From Microtetraspora glauca (GTDB lineage: Bacteria > Actinomycetota > Actinomycetes > Streptomycetales > Streptomycetaceae): a DNA stretch of 64,000 nt. The stretch is taken from contig JOFO01000001.1 in the NCBI GenBank assembly GCA_000721275.1, positions 248,001 through 312,000 of the forward strand, read 5' to 3'. The notes below the pieces were generated by a model, which worked only from the letters and a program-made list of their open reading frames with translations, was not told where the DNA came from and did no database searches. Position 1 is the stretch's first letter. Each line of letters starts with the position of its first letter. The position numbers and the translations under genes were made by a program. Shown piece after piece: positions 41,759-50,087 of the stretch.

Positions 41759-42337
41759 TCAGGGCCGGGTCTCCTCCCAGGTGGCCAGGATCCCGGCGGC
41801 GGCTGCCTCGGCGGCGTCCGGCGCCCCCGCGTCCTTCGGTGACATCAGCGGCGGCTCGGTGAACCCCCAGGGCAGCGCCAGGTCGGGGTCGAGCGGGTTG
41901 ATGTCGATCTGCGTCCCCGGCACGTGCACCTCGGACAGGACGTAGCAGATGCAGGCGTCGTCGGTGAGGGTGAGGAAGCCGTGCCCGACCCCTTCGGGCA
42001 CGTACACCGTACGGCCCGACTTGGCGTCCAGCACGTTGCTCTCGTAGGCCCCGAAGGTCGGGGAGCCCACCCGCAGGTCGACCACGATGTCGCGCAGCGC
42101 GCCCCGGACGCAGGTGACGTACTTGGCCTGGCCCGGAGGCAGCGCCACCGAGTGGATCCCGCGCAGCGTGTTGCGCCGCGACACGGAGTAGTTGATCTGC
42201 CGGGGCGAGAACGGCCGGCCGGTCGCCCGCTCCAGTTCGTCGACGCGCAGGGCCTCGTGGAAGCTGCCGCGCTCGTCCCTGATGTGGTGCGGCGTCATGA
42301 CGAAGGCTCCGGGGACGGCGGATTCGGTCAGACGCAC
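41759..42337 (-). CDS. dTDP-4-keto-6-deoxyhexose 3,5-epimerase (second copy)
   Basis: 192 residues of the RmlC fold: HHIRDERGSFHEAL, RRNTLRGIHSVALPPGQAKYV with the catalytic histidine, DIVVDLRVGSPTFG, YVPEGVGHGFLTL. The start chosen is the GTG at 42337, right after the P450 stop, with GGGGGAAC about 8 bases upstream; the MTPHHIRD methionine is 15 codons further in. Different enough from the copy at 39499 to serve another sugar. EvaD-like 5-epimerase activity is an alternative. Confidence 0.9.
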   Translation of the reverse strand: MRLTESAVPGAFVMTPHHIRDERGSFHEALRVDELERATGRPFSPRQINYSVSRRNTLRGIHSVALPPGQAKYVTCVRGALRDIVVDLRVGSPTFGAYESNVLDAKSGRTVYVPEGVGHGFLTLTDDACICYVLSEVHVPGTQIDINPLDPDLALPWGFTEPPLMSPKDAGAPDAAEAAAAGILATWEETRP

Positions 42338-42339
42338 CC

Positions 42340-43560
42340 TCAGTTCCCCCAGGTGACGGGCAGGCTGGTCAGGGTGTGGTTGATCTCCCCCTCGTGCCAG
42401 GGAAGTTCGCCCTCGTCCACGGCGAGCCGCAGGTCCGGGAAGCGGCGCACGAGGCCCTCGACGGCGATCTCCATCTCCATCCGGCCGAGCTGCTTGCCGA
42501 GGCAGTAGTGGATTCCGTGGCCGAAAGAGATGTGCGGGTTGGGGGTGCGGTCCAGGTCCAGCCTGTCCGCTTCGGGGAAGACCTCCTCGTCGCGGTTGGC
42601 GGAGGCGAGCGACAGCAGCACCGCCTCGCCGGCGGCGATCTTCACCCCGCCGATCTCCATGTCCTCCGCGGCGACGCGGGGGAATCCCGAGGTGTCGGTC
42701 GCGAACAGGTTGACGTGCCGCAGGAGTTCCTCCACCGCGGCGGGGATGCGGGCGGGGTCCTCCACCAGCCGTCGCCACTGTTCGGGGTGGTCCACCAGCA
42801 GGGCGAGCACGGAGTTGGCGAGCTGGTTCGCCGTCGTGTCGAACCCGGCCCCGATGAGGGTGAAGCCGAAGGTGACCAACTCCTCCTCGCTGAGCCGGTC
42901 GCCCTCGTCACGTGCGGCGATGAGCTCGGAGAGCATGTCCTGCGCGGGCTCGGCCCGCTTCTGGGCGATGAGACCGACGATGTACTCACTGAGCTTGGCG
43001 AGCCCGTACAGCGACTCCTCGCCCCCGGACCGGTCGTCGACGGTGGCGAAGGCCCGCGCCCACTTCTCGAAGCTGCGCAGGTCCGCCGTCGGCACGCCGA
43101 GCAGTTCACCGATCACGGTGAGCGGCAGGGGCACGGTGAGCTGCTCCACGAGGTTCACCGGGCCGCCCCTGGCCGCCATGTCGTCGAGCAGTTCGTCGGC
43201 GACCCGCTGCACCTGGCCGCGCATGGCCGCGATCCGGCGGACGGTGAAGGCGCCGGCCACCAGCTTGCGCAGCCGGGCGTGCTCCTCCGCGTCCATGGAG
43301 ATGATCATTTCGGGGGTCGTGTGCATCGACCCGCCGACCTTGGGGGCGCCGGGTCCCGTGGCCTTGGCGCGGCTCAGCCGCGGGTCGGCGAGGGCGGCGC
43401 GCACATCGGCGTACCGGGTCACCAGCCAGGCGTCCACGCCGCCCGCCGTGCGGACCCGTGCCACCGGCTCCTCGGCGCGCAGGCGGGCGTACTCGGGGGC
43501 CGGTCCCCGGTACGAAGAGCCGGGAAAGGGGAAGACTTCGGCTTCCTTGGGAGCGGGCAA
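42340..43560 (-). CDS. Cytochrome P450
   Basis: 406 residues: I-helix TLIGAGFDTTANQLANS, ExxR in EELLRHVNL, heme loop FGHGIHYCLGKQLGR. The TTG start has GGAGG 7 bases upstream. It has its own SARP-type promoter and is followed by the second 3,5-epimerase. Possible roles are hydroxylation or epoxidation of the aglycone or its side chain. Electron supply probably comes from the cluster's own ferredoxin. Confidence 0.94.
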   Translation of the reverse strand: MPAPKEAEVFPFPGSSYRGPAPEYARLRAEEPVARVRTAGGVDAWLVTRYADVRAALADPRLSRAKATGPGAPKVGGSMHTTPEMIISMDAEEHARLRKLVAGAFTVRRIAAMRGQVQRVADELLDDMAARGGPVNLVEQLTVPLPLTVIGELLGVPTADLRSFEKWARAFATVDDRSGGEESLYGLAKLSEYIVGLIAQKRAEPAQDMLSELIAARDEGDRLSEEELVTFGFTLIGAGFDTTANQLANSVLALLVDHPEQWRRLVEDPARIPAAVEELLRHVNLFATDTSGFPRVAAEDMEIGGVKIAAGEAVLLSLASANRDEEVFPEADRLDLDRTPNPHISFGHGIHYCLGKQLGRMEMEIAVEGLVRRFPDLRLAVDEGELPWHEGEINHTLTSLPVTWGN

Positions 43561-43612
43561 GACAGCACCTCCGTATCAGCCGCGGCCGGTTCGGCCGGCA
43601 GGGTCGTCCCGA

Positions 43613-43657
43613 ACGGTAGGTTCGGGCGCTGGAGACTGGGTCGCCTTGCCCTCGGGC
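43613..43657 (-). promoter_or_regulatory. SARP-type promoter of the P450 at 42340
   Basis: Minus-strand heptads GCCCGAG, a weak AGGCGAC, and TCTCCAG in 11-bp steps, 10-bp gap, TACCGT at 43613-43618. Lies in the 199-bp gap after the SnoaL-like gene. Confidence 0.55.
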
Positions 43658-43699
43658 CCGGCGCGCGAGCGGCGCACCGGACGGTGCTGCTCCGGCGCG

Positions 43700-43740
43700 C
43701 GAAGGGCACACCGGACGGTCCTGCTCCGGTGCGCCCTTCG
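43700..43740 (-). terminator. Hairpin terminator within a tandem imperfect repeat
   Basis: Arms 43700-43714 and 43726-43740 pair at 14 of 15 positions with an 11-base loop, 20 bases after the SnoaL-like stop. Much of one arm region is repeated just leftwards (about 43674-43706 against 43708-43740), giving a tandem imperfect duplication. Confidence 0.7.
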
Positions 43741-43759
43741 CCGGGCGAGGCGGGCCCCT

Positions 43760-44323
43760 TCAGGACGGATTGTGGATCTTGTCGGCCCAGTTGGCGGAGT
43801 CGTGGGTGACCAGCCGGGAGTGGGTGTACAGCTCCCCGTCCCGCCGCACCAGCAGGTCCTCGACCACGGTGGTGGGCTCGAAGCTGACCCTGCCCTCGGC
43901 ATCGGTCATGCTGACGATGGCCTGGTAGCGCACCTTCAGGGCGCCGTCTCCTCCGCCGTGGTCGTCGTCGGCAGGGTGGATCAGCATCCGGTCGAACCAG
44001 TACCGGTACACGAGCCCGTCGTAGTACGCGATGTTCTCCTCACGCGCCCGACGGGCCGAGGTCTCGTCCGCACGGGGCTTGGAGGCGTCCCCACGGCGGG
44101 CCGACATCTCCTTGAGGAGCTGCTCCTTGCCCTCGAAGCGCCAGCCGAAGGGCAGGTGCTCCAGGGTGCAGTCGTCGGTGAAGGTCTCCAGGAACTCCTC
44201 CAGCCTGCGGGCCTCGAGGAGAGGCATCTGGTGCGCGTAGAACTGCTGGACCTCCACCCACAATTCGGCGCTGATCCGCGGCCGCCGCGGCCCGCTCGGC
44301 CGTGTGCTTCGGGTGGTGCTCAT
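43760..44323 (-). CDS. SnoaL-like/NTF2-fold protein, ring-hydroxylation subunit type
   Basis: 187 residues of the cone-shaped NTF2 fold: LWVEVQQFYAHQMPLLEARRLEEFLETFTDDC, YYDGLVYRYWFDRMLIHP and VSFEPTTVVEDLLVRRDGELYTHSRLV. Related proteins act as polyketide cyclases, hydroxylases or epoxide hydrolases. It is a paralogue of the protein at 54181; both share QFYARQM-like and VEDELVRR-like blocks. The ATG overlaps the upstream P450 stop (ATGA), so it may process that P450's product. Confidence 0.88.
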   Translation of the reverse strand: MSTTRSTRPSGPRRPRISAELWVEVQQFYAHQMPLLEARRLEEFLETFTDDCTLEHLPFGWRFEGKEQLLKEMSARRGDASKPRADETSARRAREENIAYYDGLVYRYWFDRMLIHPADDDHGGGDGALKVRYQAIVSMTDAEGRVSFEPTTVVEDLLVRRDGELYTHSRLVTHDSANWADKIHNPS

Positions 44324-45561
44324 TTCGACTCCTCGGTGTCCCAGGTGACGGGCAGTTCCCACAGGCCGTAGATGACGGCCCCTTCCTTGCGCGGGATGTC
44401 CTGGAACGGCGTGGCGAGCCTGAGCGTCGGGATCCGCTCGAACAGCCGGCTCCAGACGATCTCCAGTTCCAGTCGTGCCAGGTCCGCGCCGATGCAGTGG
44501 TGGACGCCGTGGCCGAAGCCCAGGTGCTTGCGGCTGCCGCGGCTGATCAGGACCTTGTCGGGCTCGGGGAAGACCTCGGGGTCACGGTTGCCCGCGAGGC
44601 CGAGGCAGAGGATTCCGTCACCCTTGCGGATGGTCTGTCCGCCGATCTCGATGTCCTCAAGCGCCACCCGGGGGATGGCCGTGTCCCCGATGGTCGCGAT
44701 CCGTACCAGCTCCTCGACGGCCGGCTTGACCAGCGAGGGGTCCTCACGGAGCAGGGCGAGCTGGTCGGGGTTCTCCAGCAGGCAGGCCGTGCCGAGGGAG
44801 ATCTGGCTGGCGGTGGTCTCATGACCGCCGTTCATCAGCAACCGCACCATGTTGAACAGGTCCCGGTCGGTGTACTCCTCCCCCGATTCCCGGTAGTCGG
44901 CCATCGCCCGGCTCAGCAGATCGTCACCGGGCTCCTGCTCCTTGATCCGGATCAGCTTCTCCACATAGGCGTTGACCTCGACGATCGCCAGCTGGCGCTC
45001 CTCGGCGGTGCTGTGGCCGCCGAGCAGTGCCGTGCCGTGCCGGATGAAGAAGTCGTGCTCGTCCTGGGGAATGCCGAGGAGCTCGCAGATGACGGTCATG
45101 GGCACGCCCAGGGAGAACACCCGGTGCATGTCGACCGGCGGGGTCATCGCGAGCATCCGGTCAAGGTGGCCCTCGACGATCTCCTCGATACGCGGACGGA
45201 GCCGCTGCACCTGCCGGTTGGTGAAGGTCAGCGCGGCCTTGCGGCGCGTCGCGGTGTGCTCCGCGCCGTCGTATCCGATGAAGGAGGTCTCGGTGCGGAA
45301 CTCGGGCGGGGCGATGAAGTAGAAGGGGAAGTTGGCGTGCTTACGCGAAGCGCTGACCCGCGGATCGGTGAGCAGTTCCCGGATGGTCCGGTAACCGGTC
45401 ACCGTCCAGACGCGCAGCCCGGAGCCATCCAGGGTGACCTGCGACACGTCGTCCTCGATCATCCCCGCGTACTCGTCCGGCACGCTGAAGGGGCACTTGC
45501 GCTGATACGGGAAGGTCTTCTCGCCGGCCTGTTCCGGGGGCTCGACGGCGCTCGTCGTCAT
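44320..45561 (-). CDS. Cytochrome P450
   Basis: 413 residues: I-helix LLMNGGHETTASQISLG, ExxR in EELVRIATIGDTAIPR, heme loop FGHGVHHCIGADLARLELE. The N-terminus KTFPYQRKCPFSVPDEY is typical of CYP105-like actinobacterial enzymes. AAGGGA lies 7 bases before the ATG. It sits in one transcript with its probable redox partners (ferredoxin and ferredoxin reductase) and with a SnoaL-like protein, so its electron source is clear even though the substrate is not. Confidence 0.95.
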   Translation of the reverse strand: MTTSAVEPPEQAGEKTFPYQRKCPFSVPDEYAGMIEDDVSQVTLDGSGLRVWTVTGYRTIRELLTDPRVSASRKHANFPFYFIAPPEFRTETSFIGYDGAEHTATRRKAALTFTNRQVQRLRPRIEEIVEGHLDRMLAMTPPVDMHRVFSLGVPMTVICELLGIPQDEHDFFIRHGTALLGGHSTAEERQLAIVEVNAYVEKLIRIKEQEPGDDLLSRAMADYRESGEEYTDRDLFNMVRLLMNGGHETTASQISLGTACLLENPDQLALLREDPSLVKPAVEELVRIATIGDTAIPRVALEDIEIGGQTIRKGDGILCLGLAGNRDPEVFPEPDKVLISRGSRKHLGFGHGVHHCIGADLARLELEIVWSRLFERIPTLRLATPFQDIPRKEGAVIYGLWELPVTWDTEESK

Positions 45562-45596
45562 GGAGGAATCCCTTCGGTTCACATGTGTACGGCCAC

Positions 45597-46856
45597 TCAT
45601 GCGAGTTGCCGCTGATGGGCCTTGAGGTCGAACCCCGGGCGGGCGGCCTCGTCCGGGGTGAGTCCGGGACGGTCCGCCGCGAGCAGCCGCCGGACGGTGG
45701 CGTGGTCGGCAGGGCGGTTCACCGACTCGGCTCCGAGCAGCCGGTCGCCCTGGAAGCACAGGACGGAGAACCGGCGCCCGCCGGGGTCGCCCACGGTCAC
45801 CGCGCGGTCGTGGCCGGCGGTGAGCCCGGCGATCTGGAGGCGCAGGGCGTACTGGTCGGTCCAGAACCACGGGACGGCCCGGTACGTGACCGCTTCTCCG
45901 CAGATCACGGCGGCCACGCAGCGGGCCTGGTCGGCGGCGTTCTGTACGGACTCCAGGCGCAGGTCTCCGCCGCCGCCCGGACGGGGGAAGCGGGCGCAGT
46001 CGCCGACGGCGTGGACGGACCGGTCACCGGTGCGCAGCCGGGCGTCGACGAGGACCCCGTCCCTGACGGCCAGGCCCGCTTCCGAGGCCAGCCGGGTGCG
46101 GGGCACGGCGCCAATGGCGACGACGACCAGATCGGCGGGGATCCGTTCGCCGTCCGCCAGTTCGACGAACCGGACGTGCCCGTCGGCGTCCCCGTGCAGG
46201 GCGGCCACCTCACGGGAGGTCGTGACGCGCACGCCCCGGTCCCGGTGCTCGTCGGCGAGGACGGCTGAGAGCGCGGTGCTCACCGAGCGGGGCAGGAGCC
46301 GGTCCGCCGTCTCGACGACACGGACCGCGGCACCGGATGTCCGTGCGGCCGCGGCGATCTCCAGGCCGAGGAATCCGCCGCCGATCACGACGACGTGGGC
46401 GCTCGCGCGGAGCGCCGCTCGCAGGGCCCGGGCGTCAGCGAGACCGCGCACCGACAGCACTCCGCTGAGCCCGGCGCCCGGAACGGGCAGCGTCCGGGGC
46501 CGGGCCCCGGTGGCCAGGACGAGGCGCCCGTACGGGACGTGGCGGCCGGAGGCGAGGACGACGCGACTGCGCTCCCTGTCGAGGGCCAGCGCCCGGTCGC
46601 CCGGCACGAGCTCGATGTCTTGGTCCTTGTAGAACGAGGCGGGCCTCAGTTCCAGTTCCCGCTCCTCGTCCTGGGCCGGGCCGCCGATGTACCCCTTGGA
46701 CAGCGGGGGCCGGTGGTAGGGCACGGTGTCCTCGTCCCCGATCAGGGTCAGACGCCCCGCGAAACCCCGGACGCGCAGCGCCGCGACGGTGTCGGATCCG
46801 GCCTGGCCCGCTCCGACGACGACGATCGGCGAGGCGGCCGCGGGCACGGACGCCAT
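45597..46856 (-). CDS. NADH:ferredoxin reductase (FAD, putidaredoxin reductase-like)
   Basis: 419 residues: FAD-binding start SPIVVVGAGQAGSDTVAALR, YHRPPLSKGYI, NAD-binding VVVIGGGFLGLEIAAAA, and SVHAVGDCARF with a reductase C-terminal domain (WFWTDQYALRLQIAGL). It transfers electrons from NAD(P)H to the [2Fe-2S] ferredoxin encoded just upstream; start and stop codons overlap (TGATG). Together they would feed the three P450s of the cluster. Confidence 0.95.
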   Translation of the reverse strand: MASVPAAASPIVVVGAGQAGSDTVAALRVRGFAGRLTLIGDEDTVPYHRPPLSKGYIGGPAQDEERELELRPASFYKDQDIELVPGDRALALDRERSRVVLASGRHVPYGRLVLATGARPRTLPVPGAGLSGVLSVRGLADARALRAALRASAHVVVIGGGFLGLEIAAAARTSGAAVRVVETADRLLPRSVSTALSAVLADEHRDRGVRVTTSREVAALHGDADGHVRFVELADGERIPADLVVVAIGAVPRTRLASEAGLAVRDGVLVDARLRTGDRSVHAVGDCARFPRPGGGGDLRLESVQNAADQARCVAAVICGEAVTYRAVPWFWTDQYALRLQIAGLTAGHDRAVTVGDPGGRRFSVLCFQGDRLLGAESVNRPADHATVRRLLAADRPGLTPDEAARPGFDLKAHQRQLA

Positions 46857-47179
46857 CAGCTCTGCGCCTCTGGAAGGTGGACGATCAGCCCGTCGATCGC
46901 GTCGGACACCGGGAGCTGACAGCTGAGCCGGCTGGTCGGGCGGCGCGGGCAGGCCGTCCCGTACAGCACGTCGTCCTCGGACTCGTGCATCTCCGGCAGC
47001 GGCAGTGTGTTCGCCTCGTCGATGTAGACGTGGCAGGTGCCGCACTGGGCGGAGCCTCCGCACTGGGCCTCGATCCCGTCGATGTTGTTGAGCTTCGCGC
47101 CGCGCATCACGGTGTTGGGCTCGGGGACGTCGACGACGGTCTCGGTGCCGTTCGGGTGCCTGTACATGATCTTGGCCAT
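46856..47179 (-). CDS. [2Fe-2S] ferredoxin (adrenodoxin/putidaredoxin type)
   Basis: 107 residues with the ligand spacing C-x5-C-x2-C followed by a distant Cys (QCGGSAQCGTCHVYID and LSCQL), as in vertebrate-type P450 ferredoxins. Most Streptomyces P450 partners are 3Fe-4S proteins, so this class is less usual. It carries electrons from the reductase to the P450s. AGGAGC lies before the ATG. First gene of the transcript from the promoter at 47229. Confidence 0.95.
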   Translation of the reverse strand: MAKIMYRHPNGTETVVDVPEPNTVMRGAKLNNIDGIEAQCGGSAQCGTCHVYIDEANTLPLPEMHESEDDVLYGTACPRRPTSRLSCQLPVSDAIDGLIVHLPEAQS

Positions 47180-47228
47180 GGCGCTCCTCGTGGGCTGTCG
47201 GACGGCCGGACGGCAGGGCGGAGGTCGC

Positions 47229-47273
47229 ACTGTGGCAACGCGTGCTGGGGGCGTCCTCGAGGAACCCTCGACA
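47229..47273 (-). promoter_or_regulatory. SARP-type promoter of the ferredoxin/P450 operon
   Basis: Minus-strand heptads TGTCGAG, CCTCGAG and CCCCCAG in 11-bp steps, 10-bp gap, CACAGT at 47229-47234, the same hexamer as at 27578. Confidence 0.65.
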
Positions 47274-47311
47274 CGCCCCGGCGGCCCGACCTCCGCCGGG
47301 CCGGCCCGTCC

Positions 47312-47356
47312 CCTCCGGAGCCGGTCCAGGGACTCTCGAGGCGCCCCGGCGACCCT
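47312..47356 (+). promoter_or_regulatory. SARP-type promoter of the alpha/beta-hydrolase gene
   Basis: Plus-strand heptads CCTCCGG, GGTCCAG and TCTCGAG in 11-bp steps, 10-bp gap, GACCCT at 47351-47356. About 90 bases of leader precede the GTG. Confidence 0.6.
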
Positions 47357-47451
47357 GGCCCCCCCTGCCCAGGGGCGCCGAGGGGAGCAGTCCCACCCGG
47401 CCCTCCCTCGACCGGTCGGCCGGTCGAGGCATCCCCCATCGGAGGTTCACG

Positions 47452-48894
47452 GTGGCCACCCAACGGCCCGACACCGCATCACCCGCCGTCCTGCTGCCCT
47501 TCTCCTCCCAGCGGCCCCACTGGTCACGGGGGCAGGACGGCGTCGAGTACGCCACCGTCGAGGTCCCCCGCGACTACACCGACCCGGCGGGCGAGCGTCT
47601 CACCCTCGCCCTCAGCCGCCGCCGCGCCACCGTCCCCGCCCGGCGGCGGGGCATCCTGCTGTCGCTCAACGGCGGTCCCGGCGGCGACTGGGGACTCGGC
47701 AAGGACCTGGCCGGCCGGTTCACCGGCACCCCCGTGCACGAGGTGTACGACCTCATCGGCTTCGATCCACGCGGCTTCGGCGACTCGACACGGCTGTACG
47801 CCGAGGTCACCGTCCCCCGGGCCCCCTTCGACTCCCGCCCGCCCGACTCCGACTTCGAGGTGATCGCCGAGGACATGCGGCAGCGGGAGCTCGGCTGCGC
47901 CCGCGGCGGCGGCGACCTGCGCCCCCACATCAGTACGTCCAACATCGCCCGGGACATGGATCTGATCCGGTCCGCCCTGGGCGAGGAGCGGCTCAGCTTC
48001 GTGGGCTACGCGTACGGCACGTACGTGGGCGCCGTCTACGGCAGCCTCTTCCCCACCCGCCTGGACCGCAGCGTGCTCGACTCCTGCGTCAACCCGGAGT
48101 GGACCTGGTACGAGCAGTTCGCGTCCCAGGGCGATGCGATCCTGCGCAATGTGCGCCAGTGGGCCGACTGGGTCGCCGGGCGCGACCACGCCTTCGGCCT
48201 CGGCCCCGGTGCCGCCGAGGTGCTCGCGGCCGTGGAGGAGACCGTCGCCCGACTGGAGAAGATGCCCGACGGGGTCCATCTGCGGACCCTTCTCGACGGG
48301 GCGATGGGCTACCGCACCGCCGACCGGGGGCAATGGGAGAAGCTGGCCCGGATGGTCTCCGAGCTGCGTGAGGGCGAGGATGCCGCGCGGGCGCGGGAAC
48401 TGCTCGCCGACCAGCGCCTGTGGCGCCCCTCGGACAACGAGGGCAAGCTGCGCAGCGGGGTCCTGGACGCGATCACCTCGGAGCACGACTGGCCGGCCGA
48501 CCTGGAGACGTACTACGCAGCCATGCGGGACTTCCGCGAGCGGTACCCGTACGGCTACGGCGTGCTGCGCGCGCAGCCTTGGGTGAGCACCTTCCGTACC
48601 TTCACCCCGCCGGAGCCGCCCGTCGAGATCACCCGCGGGGACCATCCCGTGGGTCTGGTCGTCCAGGCCGACGGCGACATCATGGATCACGTGGCGGGCG
48701 GTGTCGCGATGGCCGAGCGGCTGGGCCACCACCTGGTGACGGTGACAGACTCCGGCGACCACGAGGTGTACGTCCTGTGCGGCAACCCGCGGGTGGACGC
48801 GGTGGTGCACCGGTACCTGATCGAGGGAGAACTGCCCCCGCCCCGTGCGGAGATCCCCGGGGCCACACCCCGCCCGGACGTGCCGGTCCGGTAG
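47452..48894 (+). CDS. TAP-like alpha/beta-hydrolase homologue lacking the nucleophile serine
   Basis: 480 residues of the tripeptidyl-aminopeptidase/proline-iminopeptidase-like family: oxyanion region LLSLNGGPGGDW, FDPRGFGDS, and a C-terminal domain with VQADGDIMDH and DSGDHEVYV supplying the usual acid and histidine. The nucleophile elbow reads VGYAYGTYVG, so Ala187 (codon GCG) replaces the serine of G-x-S-x-G. No signal peptide, unlike many secreted relatives. In aromatic polyketide pathways, hydrolase-fold proteins without the serine can act as oxygenases, cyclases or binding proteins. The GTG follows GGAGG; the SARP-type promoter makes it part of the pathway. Confidence 0.88.
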   Translation: MATQRPDTASPAVLLPFSSQRPHWSRGQDGVEYATVEVPRDYTDPAGERLTLALSRRRATVPARRRGILLSLNGGPGGDWGLGKDLAGRFTGTPVHEVYDLIGFDPRGFGDSTRLYAEVTVPRAPFDSRPPDSDFEVIAEDMRQRELGCARGGGDLRPHISTSNIARDMDLIRSALGEERLSFVGYAYGTYVGAVYGSLFPTRLDRSVLDSCVNPEWTWYEQFASQGDAILRNVRQWADWVAGRDHAFGLGPGAAEVLAAVEETVARLEKMPDGVHLRTLLDGAMGYRTADRGQWEKLARMVSELREGEDAARARELLADQRLWRPSDNEGKLRSGVLDAITSEHDWPADLETYYAAMRDFRERYPYGYGVLRAQPWVSTFRTFTPPEPPVEITRGDHPVGLVVQADGDIMDHVAGGVAMAERLGHHLVTVTDSGDHEVYVLCGNPRVDAVVHRYLIEGELPPPRAEIPGATPRPDVPVR

Positions 48895-48914
48895 CCGGCC
48901 CGCGCGAAGACCCG

Positions 48915-48943
48915 TACGGCCGGGCCCCCGGGGCCCGGCCGTA
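48915..48943. terminator. Hairpin terminator
   Basis: Perfect 13-bp inverted repeat, arms 48915-48927 and 48931-48943 with a 3-base loop, between the convergent hydrolase genes. Confidence 0.75.
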
Positions 48944-48965
48944 GGCGTTTCGGGACGTGTCCCGG

Positions 48966-50087
48966 TCAGCGCAAGGTGCGGAAGAACGCGCGCAGTTCGG
49001 CCACCAGCGTCTCCGGCTGCTCCAGCGCCGGGAAATGCCCGCCGCGCTCGTGCTCGGTCCATCGGCGGAGGTCCGTGAAGCGTCCCTCGATCCAGGGTTT
49101 CGGCATCCGGCCGTCCTTGGGGAAGACGGAGACGGCCGTCGGTACGGACACCGGGGCGAGCGCCAGCTTGTTCTGACTCTCCCAGTAGATCCGTGCCGAG
49201 GAGGCCCCGGTCGCGGCGAACCAGTTCAGCGTCACCGCGTCGAGCAGCCGGTCGAGCGGGATCGTCTTCTCCAGATCTCCGTCGTGATCGCTCCACGCCC
49301 AGTACTTCTCGGCCATCCAGGCGAGCTGCCCCACCGGCGAGTCGGTGAGCCCGTAGCCCAGGGTCTGCGGCCGGGTGGACTGCAGGACCGAGTAGCCGCC
49401 CTCGTTCTGCTGGAACTCCTTCAGCGAGGCGAGTCCGGCCAGGTCCGCCGGGGAGAGTTCGACCGGCTCCCGCGGGGGCGGGGCGAACGGCATCGTCAGA
49501 TGGATTCCCGCCAGCTCGGGACCGCCGTTCTCCCCCATGACGGCGGTGACGAACGACCCCCAGTCGACGCCGTGCGCCGCGTAGCGCTCGTAGCCGAGGC
49601 GGGCCATCAGCGTGGCCCAGGCCCGTGCGATGCGCTCCACACCCCAGCCCGGCCCCGCGGGTCTGTCGCTGAAACCGAACCCGGGCAGCGAGGGGCAGAC
49701 GACGTGGAAGGCGTCGGCGGGGTCGTCGGGGTGGGTGAGCGGGCGGACGAGGTCGAGGAACTCGACGAGGGAGCCGGGCCAGCCGTGGCTGAGCAGGAGC
49801 GGCATGGCGCCCGGGTGCGGGGAACGGGCGTGCGCGAAATGGATGCCGAGCCCGTCGATCTCCGTACGGAACTGCGGCAGTTCGGCGAGCCTGGCCTCCG
49901 TGGCACGCCAGTCGTAGGAGCCGCGCCAGTACGCGGCCCACTCACGGGCACGGGCCAGCGGAACGCCCTGCGACCAGTCGTCGACGGTCTCGCTCTCGGG
50001 CCAGCGGGTCCGGTCGATCCGCTCGTGGAGGTCTCGCAACGCCGCCTGGGGGACGTCGACGCGGAACGGTGTGATCTCCTCGGTCAC
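48966..50087 (-). CDS. Epoxide hydrolase (EHN/alpha-beta hydrolase)
   Basis: 373 residues: an N-terminal EHN segment (about 5-110, DLHERIDRTRWPESE), oxyanion HGWPGS, nucleophile Asp in GVDWGSFV, and a C-terminal RGGHFPALEQPE histidine. The pattern is that of microsomal-type epoxide hydrolases. It would open an epoxide on the polyketide or detoxify a reactive epoxide product; family members also catalyse ring-forming epoxide openings. Coupled by GTGA to the upstream flavin monooxygenase, which may form the oxygenated substrate. Confidence 0.92.
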   Translation of the reverse strand: MTEEITPFRVDVPQAALRDLHERIDRTRWPESETVDDWSQGVPLARAREWAAYWRGSYDWRATEARLAELPQFRTEIDGLGIHFAHARSPHPGAMPLLLSHGWPGSLVEFLDLVRPLTHPDDPADAFHVVCPSLPGFGFSDRPAGPGWGVERIARAWATLMARLGYERYAAHGVDWGSFVTAVMGENGGPELAGIHLTMPFAPPPREPVELSPADLAGLASLKEFQQNEGGYSVLQSTRPQTLGYGLTDSPVGQLAWMAEKYWAWSDHDGDLEKTIPLDRLLDAVTLNWFAATGASSARIYWESQNKLALAPVSVPTAVSVFPKDGRMPKPWIEGRFTDLRRWTEHERGGHFPALEQPETLVAELRAFFRTLR

